Of a DNA stretch of 64,000 bases, positions 9,439-18,850 are shown one piece after another. Made by a program: the position numbers and the translations under genes. This DNA comes from Fibrisoma limi BUZ 3 (lineage in GTDB: Bacteria > Bacteroidota > Bacteroidia > Cytophagales > Spirosomataceae): contig NZ_CAIT01000006.1 in assembly GCF_000296815.2 (NCBI RefSeq), positions 936,777 through 1,000,776 of the forward strand, read 5' to 3'. The notes beneath the pieces were generated by a model that was not told the origin of the DNA, ran no database searches, and was given only the letters and a program-made list of their open reading frames with translations. Each line of letters starts with the position of its first letter. The stretch's first letter is position 1.

Positions 9439-10770
9439 TCAGGCAGCCAGCTTTACCTTCTGCGAGCGGAGCCAGTCGGGTTTGGTTGTTCGAACCCGGG
9501 CTTTCAGTTCGTTCAGCATGGCATAAAGGCCGTAATACGTACGGTTTACGTACAAACCATCCTGCGATCCACGTACCACTTTTGATGAGCGCAGCTCCTC
9601 CAGCCGCGACAATTCATCGGCGAAAGCGTAAACCCGGGTAAAGTAGTCGTCGTCGCCAAAATCAAACTCATCGACGGCGAAGGGGGCGCCCAGCATCTCA
9701 ATCATCTGCACGAACAGGTTCGAGAAAAACGTACGGTCTTTCTCGGAATCCTGAGGTACCAGAAACTCCAGATTGGTAAAAATCTGCCGGGTCAACTGTT
9801 CATCCTGGATTGTATCGGGATTGATCAGCCGGAAATAGTTGTCATAGTAAAAATCCGGGATGACCTTTACGCAACCGAAGTCGATCACGCCCATCGTACC
9901 ATCGGCCCTCATCAGAAAATTACCGGGGTGCGGATCGGCATGCACCTGCCGGAGCGTATGAATCTGGTGGTCATAGAAATCCCACAGCAGTTGTCCGATC
10001 TGGTCACGTACCTCTTGCGATGGATTCGTAGCCAGAAATTCTTTCAGATGCAGCCCATCAAGCCAGTCCATCGTCAGGATGCGCTTACTTGAGTAGTCGG
10101 GGTAATACTTCGGAAAAACCAGGCCGTTGATGTGTTTACAGGCTTCCGAAATCTCCATGCTGCGCCGGAGTTCGAGGTCGTAGTCGGTTTCTTCGAGCAG
10201 CTTGCTTTCCACCTCGCCCATAAACCGGTCAATCTGTCGCTCGTCGAGGTTCAGCAGCCGGACAGCCAGCGGCTTCGCAATCCGCAGGTCGGAACTTACC
10301 GAATCGGCTACGCCGGGGTACTGCACCTTAACGGCCAGCTTTTTCCCGTCTTTCCAGGCCTGGTGTACCTGCCCAATGCTGGCTGCGTTCACCGAGTTCA
10401 TATCAAATTTGTCGAACAGGTCATTCGGCGATTTGCCAAAATACGTCCGGAACGTTTTGACGACCAGCGGCCCCGACAATGGCGGTGCCGAATACTGGGC
10501 CATCGTAAACTTCTCGGAGTAAGCAACCGGCAACAGCCCCCGGTCCATACTGAGCATCTGCGCCATTTTCAGGGCAGACCCCTTCAGTTCGCTCAGGGCG
10601 TCGTAGATATCGGCCGCATTATCCTTGTGCAGTTCGTCTTTCGACAACTCCGGATTGACCAGCTTGCGACTATAATGCTTGATATAATTACCCCCTACCT
10701 TCACACCGGCCTTCACAAACTGACTGGCCCGGGCAACTTTAGTCGTTGGAACGGAATTTTGGGTTTTCAT
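9439..10770 (-). CDS. ABC1/AarF/UbiB family atypical kinase
   Basis: This 443-residue protein is an ABC1-type protein kinase-like ATPase. Family marks are the KGSALKMAQMLS motif near residue 63 (the KxGQ-like helix), the Ala-rich NAASIGQVHQA loop, the Lys of LAVKVQYPG, and the catalytic HADPHPGNFL plus VIDFGCVK (DFG). Such proteins act in quinone biosynthesis or lipid homeostasis; the substrate here is unknown. A TetR-type regulator lies immediately upstream in the same direction, separated by a 28-bp perfect inverted repeat. No ubiquinone or menaquinone genes are adjacent. Confidence 0.92.
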   Translation of the reverse strand: MKTQNSVPTTKVARASQFVKAGVKVGGNYIKHYSRKLVNPELSKDELHKDNAADIYDALSELKGSALKMAQMLSMDRGLLPVAYSEKFTMAQYSAPPLSGPLVVKTFRTYFGKSPNDLFDKFDMNSVNAASIGQVHQAWKDGKKLAVKVQYPGVADSVSSDLRIAKPLAVRLLNLDERQIDRFMGEVESKLLEETDYDLELRRSMEISEACKHINGLVFPKYYPDYSSKRILTMDWLDGLHLKEFLATNPSQEVRDQIGQLLWDFYDHQIHTLRQVHADPHPGNFLMRADGTMGVIDFGCVKVIPDFYYDNYFRLINPDTIQDEQLTRQIFTNLEFLVPQDSEKDRTFFSNLFVQMIEMLGAPFAVDEFDFGDDDYFTRVYAFADELSRLEELRSSKVVRGSQDGLYVNRTYYGLYAMLNELKARVRTTKPDWLRSQKVKLAA

Positions 10771-10784
10771 TCGTTCAATTAGTG

Positions 10785-10853
10785 GATGAGCGAATTAATG
10801 AGTTAGTGAATGTCTGGTATTCGCTCATTCACTAACTCATTAATTCGCTCATC
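10785..10853. repeat. Perfect 28-bp inverted repeat between TetR and ABC1 kinase genes
   Basis: The arm at 10785-10812 is the exact reverse complement of 10826-10853, with a 13-nt loop. The right arm covers the stop codon of the TetR gene and the left arm ends 14 nt before the kinase ATG. It has no T-run, so it is not a classic terminator. It could be a processing site, a palindromic repeat unit or an operator. Confidence 0.9.
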
Positions 10854-11529
10854 GATTTTGGTAGATAAACTTGGCGAAATCAAATAGGGTGTCGAACGGA
10901 GAGCGCCCGATCAGGTCGAAGGCCGTATTGACCGCCTTTTCAATGGCCGTGTCCGTTTTTTCGAAGTTCTTACTGACATCGCGGACCCAGAAATCGAGAA
11001 TGTAAAGGGTTTGAACCCACAAGGCATTTGGGTAGCGATCCGTTACGAACGGCCGGGGTTCTACCTCTTTGCTTTCGCGCCCTTCGGCCAGCAGGTCGCG
11101 GGCAAAGTCCAGAAACGCGTCTTTGAACGGCTGAAGTACCTGCCTCCGACCACCCGCCCGCCGGGCCTGGAGCCCTGCCCGGGAGGTAGGCCGGGCCATT
11201 GCGGCTTCGTCGCGCAGTCGGCCGTAGCTATACACTACGAAGCTGCGCTGGGCTTTCAATAGCTCAATCCAGGTGTAGTAAAAAGCCAGTACTTTTTCGC
11301 GGACAGAATAGGTCTGGTACGTTTCGTCAGCCTCTACGGTCGCTTTGGCGTCCTGAAAAAAAGCCAGCCAGACGTCTGCTTCAATGGCGTCGAAGGATGC
11401 GTAATAGTTGTAAAAATCGGACTCAGCGATTTTTAGTTTCTTGGCAAATTGGAAAACGGAGGTGGGTTGTTTACCGTTTTCAAGTACGTATTCTGTATAC
11501 GCCTTACGGATTTTTTCGAGCGTTTCCAT
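10849..11529 (-). CDS. TetR family transcriptional regulator
   Basis: The ATG at 11529 gives 226 residues beginning METLEKIRKAYTEYVLENGK. The N-terminal helix-turn-helix is near residues 20-55 (SVFQFAKKLKIAESDFYNYY). The C-terminal ligand or dimer domain is helical and matches no known inducer class I can name. Its position upstream of the ABC1 kinase in the same direction suggests the two are co-transcribed. The long palindrome between them may be involved in control. An upstream TTG at 11580 is in frame but would add a non-typical leader. Confidence 0.82.
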   Translation of the reverse strand: METLEKIRKAYTEYVLENGKQPTSVFQFAKKLKIAESDFYNYYASFDAIEADVWLAFFQDAKATVEADETYQTYSVREKVLAFYYTWIELLKAQRSFVVYSYGRLRDEAAMARPTSRAGLQARRAGGRRQVLQPFKDAFLDFARDLLAEGRESKEVEPRPFVTDRYPNALWVQTLYILDFWVRDVSKNFEKTDTAIEKAVNTAFDLIGRSPFDTLFDFAKFIYQNR

Positions 11530-11646
11530 ACAATAAGCAAACGGTATGTGTAGAGGAAAAGTTTGGGAACCCAATACCAAAAACCAGCATCAGCAAGTTG
11601 CAATTGAACTAACAGCAACCTGCCGGAAATTTAACGATGGCTACGG

Positions 11647-11676
11647 TTTGCCTCAACGACTGAAGTTCTATCTTTG
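11647..11676 (+). promoter_or_regulatory. Promoter of the small gene at 11682
   Basis: TTTG at 11647-11650 and TATCTTTG at 11669-11676 with 18 nt between match the Bacteroidetes consensus. The ATG is only 5 nt after the -7 box, so the transcript would be leaderless or nearly so. Confidence 0.7.
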
Positions 11677-11681
11677 ATACT

Positions 11682-11882
11682 ATGGAAACGCCAGCAAACC
11701 ACCCTTCATCCGAGGCCGATCAGCCGTCGCCTGAGCAACAGGCAGCCATCCGGTTCGATGCCGCCAACGATTTCCTGGATACCTGCGACAGGTTGTCGAC
11801 CGGTTATGAAAGCGGTTTTTACTGGGAAGACGCACAACGCGCGCTCCGGATTGCCGCTGGTTTAGAGAAATGGCCTGATTAA
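11682..11882 (+). CDS. Small acidic hypothetical protein (66 aa)
   Basis: A 66-residue soluble protein, rich in Glu, Asp and Ala, with no membrane segment or signal peptide. I do not recognise a family. A well-placed promoter immediately upstream and normal codon use support a real gene. The predicted start of transcription falls at or next to the ATG, suggesting leaderless translation. It is convergent with comEC, 16 bp away. Confidence 0.6.
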   Translation: METPANHPSSEADQPSPEQQAAIRFDAANDFLDTCDRLSTGYESGFYWEDAQRALRIAAGLEKWPD

Positions 11883-11898
11883 CCCGCAGGCGAATCGT

Positions 11899-14058
11899 TC
11901 AGTTTAGCTCCTGCACGTACGCCCCCATCTGCCGGACGGAGTAGCAAGCTATGCCTAATCGGCGGGCGTCGGCCAGCAATTTGTCGGTCAGCGGAGTTTT
12001 GTTCGAATCGTCGAAAATAATCGTTTTGGCCACAACGCGACCCTTCAGGTCATTCCAGTCGCGGACTGCGTTGCGCCGGATAATCAGGTAATCGACCACG
12101 GCCGGCAGTCGCCAGCGATTTCGTCCCGACAGCTTATTGACCAGCAGTATCGTTTTACCGTGCCAGACCCATACCGCATAGTCGGACGACTGATGATACG
12201 CCCGAATGCCCTGCGTTGTGTCGGATTTGGCACTGGCTAACATCAGGTTCGTTACGCCCCACTGCCCAAACGTATTCTTTAGGTAAAACTCGTAGGAACG
12301 CGGATCGCCGGCCATATCGGCATCAGTAAGGAGCGTACTGCCGTGCCCTTCGGTCAGGCTCACGGCCGTTCGGTGGGGCAGAAAATGCACGGCCAGCCGC
12401 CGTTGATGCTGTTGACCGTACGTATCCCACAACAGCAAACCGGCCAGACAGATCGCCGATGTCCAGGTAGCCCAGAGATACGTTCGCCGTCGCGTGAGCA
12501 ACAGCGCTACTCCGCATACAATGACGGTGTATACCAAAGGCATCGTCCATTCCGACAACCAGTGGCCTTCCCAGATAGCCCCTGGAAGCTGCCCCACTGC
12601 GTCAACGGCCCGGTTCAGCAGCCACGCACATGCCCACAAAGCCCAGCCTACCAGATTGTTCACGACGGGTATCCAGCTTACAGCCAATGTTAGCATTGCC
12701 AGGGGCAGCAACACAAACGATAACACCATCACGACCGGATTAGCGAGTAGAAAATACGTCGGAAACTGATGAAAGTAGTACACGCCCAGCGGAAACGTAA
12801 TGAGTTGTGCCACCAGGGCCACGGCCGTAATCTGCCACAGTTTATCCAACAGCCAGCCCTTGGGCGTCAGCGACTGGCAAAGTGATGTTTGCCACGCGCC
12901 AATGCCGGCCACTGCCAGGTACGACAACTGGAACCCGGCCGAGAACAGGGCGTAGGGATCATAACACAGGATAAAGAAGGCTGAAGCCCCGAGTGTGTTG
13001 GACAGTACCTGCGACCGGCCGCTGGCTCCGGCTATGATCAGTACCGTAAACATACCCGCCGATCGAAGCACCGGGGGCGACAGCCCCGTGACGAGGGCGT
13101 AGAACCACAGGATCAGCAGTTGCAGCACCGCCATCAGCACCTTGCCCTTCGGCCGTTTGATCAGGAAGCTAAGCAGGAACGTCAGCACGGCAAACAGTAT
13201 CCCGACGTGCATCCCCGAAACCGACAGGATGTGCACAGCCCCGGCCGCAGCATACGCCCGGTACAGGTCCATATCAAGATCATCGCGCACTCCCAGAATC
13301 ATGGCGTTTACGATGCCGTATTCGGCCCGGGCACCCGGACCAATCTGGTGGGTAAACACACTGTCGGCCCAGCTATTGACTGCCGTCGCCCAGGCCGTCA
13401 GCCGACTCGGCGGGTCCAGGGCAAGAATTTGCCGCTGATACGGTCGGAGATACTGCTGGTGGTAGATATTCCGGAAGCTCAGGTACCGTTTGTAGTTAAA
13501 TTCACCCGGATTGAGGGGCGGGTCTATGGGTCGTGGAGCACCGTTTACCAGCCAGACTTCGCCGTAAAGGGGTCGCTGTACAGTTGGTGAACCTGTCCGC
13601 GACGAATCGGCTGACTTCATCGACGATTCGTCCTGTTTATCCAGGTACACAATAACCCGGCCGCTTAAAGGATGCCAGGAACCTGCCCATAAACCTCGCC
13701 GAATGGCGAGTTCCACCCGGTACGTTTTAGCCCGCTCTTCAGGTTGTGCAGCGATCACCCCTTCGTAGGCCTGCAACGTATCGGCGACGTGACTGATGTT
13801 GTCCGGGCGGTTAGCGGCTGTTCGCTGGTAGGTTATGCACCATCCCAGGCTTAGCAACACCAGCCAGGCTCCTACCCCCTGCCCTATCTGAATCGGCTTA
13901 ATCGTACGTTGCCAGTTCCGCCAAAAGCCCAGCCCATACGCGATAAGTCCCGTACCGGCCAGCGTCGCTGGCACCCATAGCCAATGGGGGCCGTAAACAT
14001 ACAGTAAGATACCAGCTATCAGGCCCGTAGCATAGCGGACAAACGGGTGGCCCTTCAT
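11899..14058 (-). CDS. comEC: ComEC/Rec2 family DNA-uptake channel
   Basis: This 719-residue polytopic membrane protein matches ComEC/Rec2, the inner-membrane channel for single-stranded DNA during natural transformation. An N-terminal DUF4131-like soluble part (about 90-215) is followed by the competence core (about 235-500). The core motif region is AAAGAVHILSVSGMHVGILF with many helices. The C-terminal part corresponds to the metallo-beta-lactamase-like domain, but the HxHxDH zinc motif is absent. This is common in shorter Bacteroidetes versions. Its start overlaps the GNAT stop by 1 bp, so the two are co-translated. No other competence genes are nearby. Confidence 0.9.
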   Translation of the reverse strand: MKGHPFVRYATGLIAGILLYVYGPHWLWVPATLAGTGLIAYGLGFWRNWQRTIKPIQIGQGVGAWLVLLSLGWCITYQRTAANRPDNISHVADTLQAYEGVIAAQPEERAKTYRVELAIRRGLWAGSWHPLSGRVIVYLDKQDESSMKSADSSRTGSPTVQRPLYGEVWLVNGAPRPIDPPLNPGEFNYKRYLSFRNIYHQQYLRPYQRQILALDPPSRLTAWATAVNSWADSVFTHQIGPGARAEYGIVNAMILGVRDDLDMDLYRAYAAAGAVHILSVSGMHVGILFAVLTFLLSFLIKRPKGKVLMAVLQLLILWFYALVTGLSPPVLRSAGMFTVLIIAGASGRSQVLSNTLGASAFFILCYDPYALFSAGFQLSYLAVAGIGAWQTSLCQSLTPKGWLLDKLWQITAVALVAQLITFPLGVYYFHQFPTYFLLANPVVMVLSFVLLPLAMLTLAVSWIPVVNNLVGWALWACAWLLNRAVDAVGQLPGAIWEGHWLSEWTMPLVYTVIVCGVALLLTRRRTYLWATWTSAICLAGLLLWDTYGQQHQRRLAVHFLPHRTAVSLTEGHGSTLLTDADMAGDPRSYEFYLKNTFGQWGVTNLMLASAKSDTTQGIRAYHQSSDYAVWVWHGKTILLVNKLSGRNRWRLPAVVDYLIIRRNAVRDWNDLKGRVVAKTIIFDDSNKTPLTDKLLADARRLGIACYSVRQMGAYVQELN

Positions 14059-14525
14059 TATTCCTGGAGCGAAGACGAAGCCGTCATTTTAGCGCCCGGC
14101 AGCACCATTTTATAATGCTGGATGCCACATTCATCGAACATCGGCCCAACTGGCACAAAGCCAAAACCCTCATACAGCGGCATGGCCGACACCTGGGCGT
14201 GGATGTAGATACGTTCGATGGGTTCGGGCTGCTGCGAAAACACACTATCGAGAACCGACTGCACGAGCGCCTTGCCGACACCCCGCCGACGAAAATCCGG
14301 CAAAACAGCGAAGCGCTCCAGCTTTATGCCGTTCGAGGTACGTCGCCAGCGGGCCGTTCCGGCTGGCTGGCCGTCGACACGCGCCAGAAAATGCGTACTG
14401 CCTACCTCAAATTCGTCATATTCCTCCTCGGCGGGGACGTGCTGTTCTTCAACAAAAACGGTCCTACGGATACTGAATGCCGTATCGAGATCGTCGGGGT
14501 TGGTAATGGGTAAAACCTCAATCAT
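14058..14525 (-). CDS. GNAT family N-acetyltransferase
   Basis: This 155-residue protein has the GNAT fold. The acetyl-CoA pyrophosphate loop is RRRGVGKALV near residue 88. The preceding beta-strand (IKLERFAVLPDF) and a C-terminal GFVPVGPMFDECGIQHYKMV segment resemble YjcF-type acetyltransferases. The acceptor substrate is unknown. It shares one base with comEC. Confidence 0.88.
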   Translation of the reverse strand: MIEVLPITNPDDLDTAFSIRRTVFVEEQHVPAEEEYDEFEVGSTHFLARVDGQPAGTARWRRTSNGIKLERFAVLPDFRRRGVGKALVQSVLDSVFSQQPEPIERIYIHAQVSAMPLYEGFGFVPVGPMFDECGIQHYKMVLPGAKMTASSSLQE

Positions 14526-14602
14526 GAATGTAGAACTACAAAAGAAATGTCGGCTCCGGACAGCAGGTTGGCTGCGAAGAATCCGACGAATCCCGGAAAA
14601 AA

Positions 14603-15952
14603 TTATTGAACCAGCAGGCGTCGGCTGACGGCCTGATCACCGGTTTTTGCCCGAACAACGTACAGTCCGGTCGGCAGACCATTGACGGGCAGCGTTACGC
14701 GGGTGCTGGGTGCATTGTTGTAGGCAAGGGTACGCACAATTCGACCACCTACGTCCAGCACGTCGACCGTAAACGACTGAAAACCTGTAAACTGAACTTC
14801 GGCCGTCGGGTTTTCCGTTGCCGGATTCGGGAATACGTTCAGCGTCAGGCTTTCGGTTTCAGGCAGCGCATCGACCGATCGGATCAGCCGGGCCCGGCGG
14901 GGGCTCAGCGCCAGCACGGCCCGCATACGTTCCCGTTGTCCCTGCGTAAATACGTTCATGCAGGCATCCGGTGAATACATCAGATAATTCTCGATCATAT
15001 CGCGGGTGCGTCGACCAGAACAGTTTGAGAATCGTTCGTTACAAACGGTTGTCTGGTTCAGGTCTTCCGTCGGGGGCGTGTCAACAACGTAATCAGTGCC
15101 ACAGGTAGCGTCGCCGTTCAGGTGCAACAGGCCCAGCCAGTGCCCGATCTCGTGCGTAGCCGTCCGACCCAGGTTGTAGGTCGAACGCAACGGTCCGGTA
15201 CCACGTCCAAAATTACGGTAGTCAATGATCAGGCCGTCGATGAATTCATTCGTTTCATTTGGCTCCAACCCTTTGAGCGTATCAGCCGTGGTCGGAAACT
15301 GCGCAAAGCCGAGGTAGTTGTTTTCCAGCGGAGCCACCCAGATATTCAGGTAGCGGTCGCTGGGCCAGTACGTGATCTGCGACAGAAGGATGTCGTCGTT
15401 GAATACGTCGAAGGACGTTTTCTGCGGGTAATAATGCCGGGTAATGCCGTTGGATGGGTTTCCGTCCGGATCAGCTGTCGCCAGGAAAAATTCGATCCCC
15501 GTATCGGCTCCTGCCGGGTTTGTATTGAAACCGTTCGTATTTTCTTTCCGACGGTAATCTTCATTCAGGACCTGAATCTGCGACTGGATCTGCTCGTCAG
15601 TAATATTCGGGTTACTGGAGCCACCAACCGTTCCCGATGCGTTGCTGTGAATGACGTGCACCACCACCGGAATACGGTAGACAGTCTCGTCGGCCTTCAG
15701 CCGCAGGTACTGGCGGTCCTGAAGCACCTGATCCACCTGACGATTAAGCTCTTGAATCTGCTTCTGCCGAAGCGGATTCCGGCGCTGCAATATCTGTTGC
15801 TCATAATCAGTCGTACCGCAGCGCTTATAGACCGGCACAGATGTTGACTGCCCCACAGCAAGCTGGGTCAGTAATAGCACAAAAGAACCGGCCAGCCAAC
15901 GCCAGCCGGTGCCTGTCAGTAAGCAATTCAGGTTATTGCCCTGCTTTTTCAT
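14603..15952 (-). CDS. Secreted M43 (pappalysin-type) metalloprotease with T9SS sorting domain
   Basis: From the ATG at 15952 the product has 449 residues. A signal peptide (residues 1-35, ending AVGQ) is followed by a pro-region. The catalytic zinc motif is HEIGHWLGLLH, with downstream VDTPPT and a Cys-rich segment, as in peptidase family M43. The last 75 residues (from LNVFPNPATE) are a type A T9SS C-terminal sorting domain, so the enzyme is exported and attached to or released from the cell surface. The start overlaps the 3' end of phoH by 20 bp. An upstream in-frame start at 16015 would bury the signal peptide and is rejected. Confidence 0.92.
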   Translation of the reverse strand: MKKQGNNLNCLLTGTGWRWLAGSFVLLLTQLAVGQSTSVPVYKRCGTTDYEQQILQRRNPLRQKQIQELNRQVDQVLQDRQYLRLKADETVYRIPVVVHVIHSNASGTVGGSSNPNITDEQIQSQIQVLNEDYRRKENTNGFNTNPAGADTGIEFFLATADPDGNPSNGITRHYYPQKTSFDVFNDDILLSQITYWPSDRYLNIWVAPLENNYLGFAQFPTTADTLKGLEPNETNEFIDGLIIDYRNFGRGTGPLRSTYNLGRTATHEIGHWLGLLHLNGDATCGTDYVVDTPPTEDLNQTTVCNERFSNCSGRRTRDMIENYLMYSPDACMNVFTQGQRERMRAVLALSPRRARLIRSVDALPETESLTLNVFPNPATENPTAEVQFTGFQSFTVDVLDVGGRIVRTLAYNNAPSTRVTLPVNGLPTGLYVVRAKTGDQAVSRRLLVQ

Positions 15953-16898
15953 ATGCCGTAATAATCTCACGCACAAGCCGGTGCCGAACCACATCGCGTC
16001 CATCCAGTTCGACAAAAGCGATTCCTTTAATCGTTTTTAAAATATCAACTGACTCGATCAGGCCTGACTTTTGACGATTGGGCAAATCGATCTGCGACCG
16101 GTCGCCGGTGATGATGGCCTTCGAATTGGGGCCCATCCGGGTCAGGAACATCTTCATCTGCATCGGCGTCGTGTTCTGTGCTTCGTCGAGCAGGATAAAG
16201 GCGTTGTTCAAGGTTCGTCCGCGCATGTACGCCAGTGGTGCAATCTCGATAATGCGATTTTCCTGGTAAAATTTCAGCTTTTCAGCCGGGATCATATCAT
16301 CGAGCGCATCGTAGATCGGCCGTAGATACGGATCAATTTTTTCCTTCAGATCGCCCGGCAGAAAACCCAGATTCTCCCCGGCTTCGACCGCCGGACGGGT
16401 AATGATTATCTTCTTAACCTCTTTATTCTTGAGCGCCCGTACGGCAATGGCCACGGCGGTGTAGGTTTTACCGGTACCGGCCGGACCGATGGCAAATACC
16501 AGATCATGCTTTTCGGCGGCTTCCACCAGGCGTTTCTGGTTGTCGGTCCGGGCCCGAACGATCACCCCCCGCGTACCATACACCAGCACATCCTCGTCGT
16601 CGGGCAGCGTGGGTGCCACACCAGTTCCTCCGTTGGTCTGTATGCCACTTTGCCCCAGGTAGGTCTGCACATTTTCGTGTGTTACCCGGCCGTATTTCTG
16701 ATAGTGTTGAATCAGCGAATCCATGATATCGCTGATGCGGGTGATCTCGGGCGTAGTGCCTTTGATCCGGATTTCATTGCCGCGGGAAATAATCTTACTC
16801 ATCGGAAAAGCCGCGGCTACTTCCTTAATGTTGTTGTTCTCGACGCCCAGAAAATCAATGAGCGAAACATTGTCGAGGGTGATGACTTTTTCGACCAA
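15933..16898 (-). CDS. phoH: PhoH family ATPase (TTG start)
   Basis: This 321-residue PhoH-like protein has a KH-like N-terminal part and a P-loop ATPase. Walker A is GPAGTGKT (138-145) and Walker B is in AFILLDEAQNTT. PhoH proteins are RNA helicase or RNase-associated ATPases linked to phosphate or stress responses. The conserved N-terminus (VEKVITLDNVSLIDFLGVEN) begins at a TTG at 16898-16896. A stop codon lies seven codons upstream and no ATG or GTG lies between, so TTG is the only sensible start. The downstream protease overlaps it by 20 bp. Confidence 0.93.
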   Translation of the reverse strand: MVEKVITLDNVSLIDFLGVENNNIKEVAAAFPMSKIISRGNEIRIKGTTPEITRISDIMDSLIQHYQKYGRVTHENVQTYLGQSGIQTNGGTGVAPTLPDDEDVLVYGTRGVIVRARTDNQKRLVEAAEKHDLVFAIGPAGTGKTYTAVAIAVRALKNKEVKKIIITRPAVEAGENLGFLPGDLKEKIDPYLRPIYDALDDMIPAEKLKFYQENRIIEIAPLAYMRGRTLNNAFILLDEAQNTTPMQMKMFLTRMGPNSKAIITGDRSQIDLPNRQKSGLIESVDILKTIKGIAFVELDGRDVVRHRLVREIITAYEKAGQ

Positions 16899-17257
16899 AT
16901 GAATAGATAACGTTTAAGAGTGATTCCGAAAATTAAGCGTTCTTCCTGCTTGTGCAACACTTTTTACGGAAAAATTATTCGTTTCTCACCGTTTCTTACT
17001 TTAAGTAGCATTACCCCCGCGTTGTTTTATTTTATATTAAGAAATTACTATCTTGCTGACGGACAGTATATATTCGCTCCTTCCCTACTGTACGCAAATA
17101 CATACCGAAACCGTTGCTTAAAAAGTAAGAAAATTTTTCAGTGAAGTACTGTAAACATTACCAGAATGTTACGACGGTAAGTCACTCAATCAGACGGAAG
17201 GTGCATCGACGGAGGGTTGCCTCATCTGGTCCGGATTGCGTAAACTTGCATTAAGTC
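16899..17257. other. Divergent intergenic region phoH-dnaB
   Basis: This 359-bp AT-rich gap should hold promoters for both genes. For dnaB, TAAACTTG at 17241-17248 is one base off TAnnTTTG and has a TTG 21 nt upstream (17217-17219). No gene or strong hairpin is seen. Confidence 0.5.
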
Positions 17258-18850
17258 ATGGAAAACGCACGCCCTAATCAACATCTTCGCAAACCGTCTG
17301 CCTTCTCCGGTGGACGCCAGCAAGCCGGAAACCACTGGCTCGACACCGGCCTTGGCAAATTACCTCCCCAGGCTCTTGATCTGGAAGAAGCGGTTCTGGG
17401 AGCCCTGATGATTGAAAAAGACGCGCTATCGGCCGTTGTTGACATCCTGAAACCGGAAAGCTTCTACAAAGAGGCTCACCAGCGAATCTACAACGCCATT
17501 CTGACGCTGTTTTCCAACTCCGATCCCATCGATCTGCTGACGGTTACGCAGCAACTCCGCAAAACCGGTGAGATTGAGCTCGTCGGCGGGGGCGGCTACG
17601 TATCGGAGCTTACCTTCAAGGTCAACTCGGCCGCCAACATTGAGTATCACGCCCGGGTCATCACTGAGCAGTCGCTTAAGCGCGGCCTGATTGCCATGTC
17701 ATCGAGCATCCTGCGCGATGCCTACGAAGATACGACCGACGTATTCGAACTGCTCGACCGCACGGAGCAGTCGCTCTTCAAGATTTCGGAATCGAACATC
17801 AAGAAGAACTACGCCGACATGAGTACCATCGTGCGGCAGGCCCTCAACGAGATGGAAACCAAGAAGCACCAGGAAGGGCTGACGGGGGTTCCATCGGGCT
17901 TTACCAACCTCGACCGCGTTACGTCGGGCTGGCAGCCAACCGAACTCATCATCCTGGCCGCGCGGCCAGCGATGGGTAAAACGGCGTTCGTCGTTAGTGC
18001 GCTGCGGAATGCGGCTGTCGACCACGGCAAACCCGTAGCGATCTTCTCGCTGGAGATGTCGTCGGTGCAGCTTGTCAACCGTCTTATTTCAGCCGAGGCT
18101 GAAATTGATTCGGAGAAAATCCGGAAAGGTACGCTGGCCCCACACGAGTGGACGCAGTTGCACCACAAAATTCAGCGACTCACCGAAGCGCCCATTTTCA
18201 TCGACGATACTCCTGCCCTGTCCATTCTGGAGCTTCGGGCTAAGTGCCGCCGACTGAAAGCGCAGCATGATATTCAGATGGTCGTGATTGACTATTTGCA
18301 GTTGATGACCGGCGACCACAGCAAGGGCAGCAACCGCGAACAGGAAATTGCGTCGATCTCGCGGGCACTGAAGAACCTGGCCAAGGAACTGAACGTACCC
18401 GTGATTGCCCTGTCGCAGTTGAGCCGGGCCGTTGAAACCCGGGGTGGCGACAAGAAACCGCAACTCTCTGACCTTCGGGAATCGGGATCTATCGAGCAGG
18501 ACGCCGATATGGTTATGTTCCTGTACCGTCCGGAATATTACAACATCACGCAGGACGAAAACGGTAATTCTACACTCGGTATCGGCGAAGTCATCATCGC
18601 TAAAAACCGAAGCGGTTCGCTGGATACGATTCAGCTCCGGTTCGTCAATAAGTTCACCAAGTTCTGCGACCTCGACACGTATTTTGAGCCGGTACAGACA
18701 CCGGGCTTCAGCAGCGATGTCAACGGCCTAAGCAGTTTCGACCGGCCCGGCGATTCAGTCCCCCCGACCGGTGGCAACGTCTTCCGTAGTAAAGCCAACG
18801 ATCTTTCCAACTTCGGCAAAGCCGACCCATCGCAGGAAACGCCGTTTTAA
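17258..18850 (+). CDS. dnaB: Replicative DNA helicase DnaB
   Basis: This 530-residue protein is the hexameric 5'-3' helicase of the replication fork. The N-terminal domain starts LPPQALDLEEAVLGALMIEK. The RecA-like C-terminal ATPase has Walker A ARPAMGKTAF, Walker B-like IQMVVIDYLQLM, and LSQLSRAVETRGG followed by the SDLRESGSIEQDADMVMFLY arginine-finger region. No intein interrupts it. A disordered tail of about 60 residues follows the core. Length is slightly above the E. coli enzyme (471) because of both tails. Confidence 0.97.
   Translation: MENARPNQHLRKPSAFSGGRQQAGNHWLDTGLGKLPPQALDLEEAVLGALMIEKDALSAVVDILKPESFYKEAHQRIYNAILTLFSNSDPIDLLTVTQQLRKTGEIELVGGGGYVSELTFKVNSAANIEYHARVITEQSLKRGLIAMSSSILRDAYEDTTDVFELLDRTEQSLFKISESNIKKNYADMSTIVRQALNEMETKKHQEGLTGVPSGFTNLDRVTSGWQPTELIILAARPAMGKTAFVVSALRNAAVDHGKPVAIFSLEMSSVQLVNRLISAEAEIDSEKIRKGTLAPHEWTQLHHKIQRLTEAPIFIDDTPALSILELRAKCRRLKAQHDIQMVVIDYLQLMTGDHSKGSNREQEIASISRALKNLAKELNVPVIALSQLSRAVETRGGDKKPQLSDLRESGSIEQDADMVMFLYRPEYYNITQDENGNSTLGIGEVIIAKNRSGSLDTIQLRFVNKFTKFCDLDTYFEPVQTPGFSSDVNGLSSFDRPGDSVPPTGGNVFRSKANDLSNFGKADPSQETPF

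Noticed and set aside
15122-15847. 241-codon plus-strand frame
   Set aside because: Antisense to the M43 protease; no recognisable domain.
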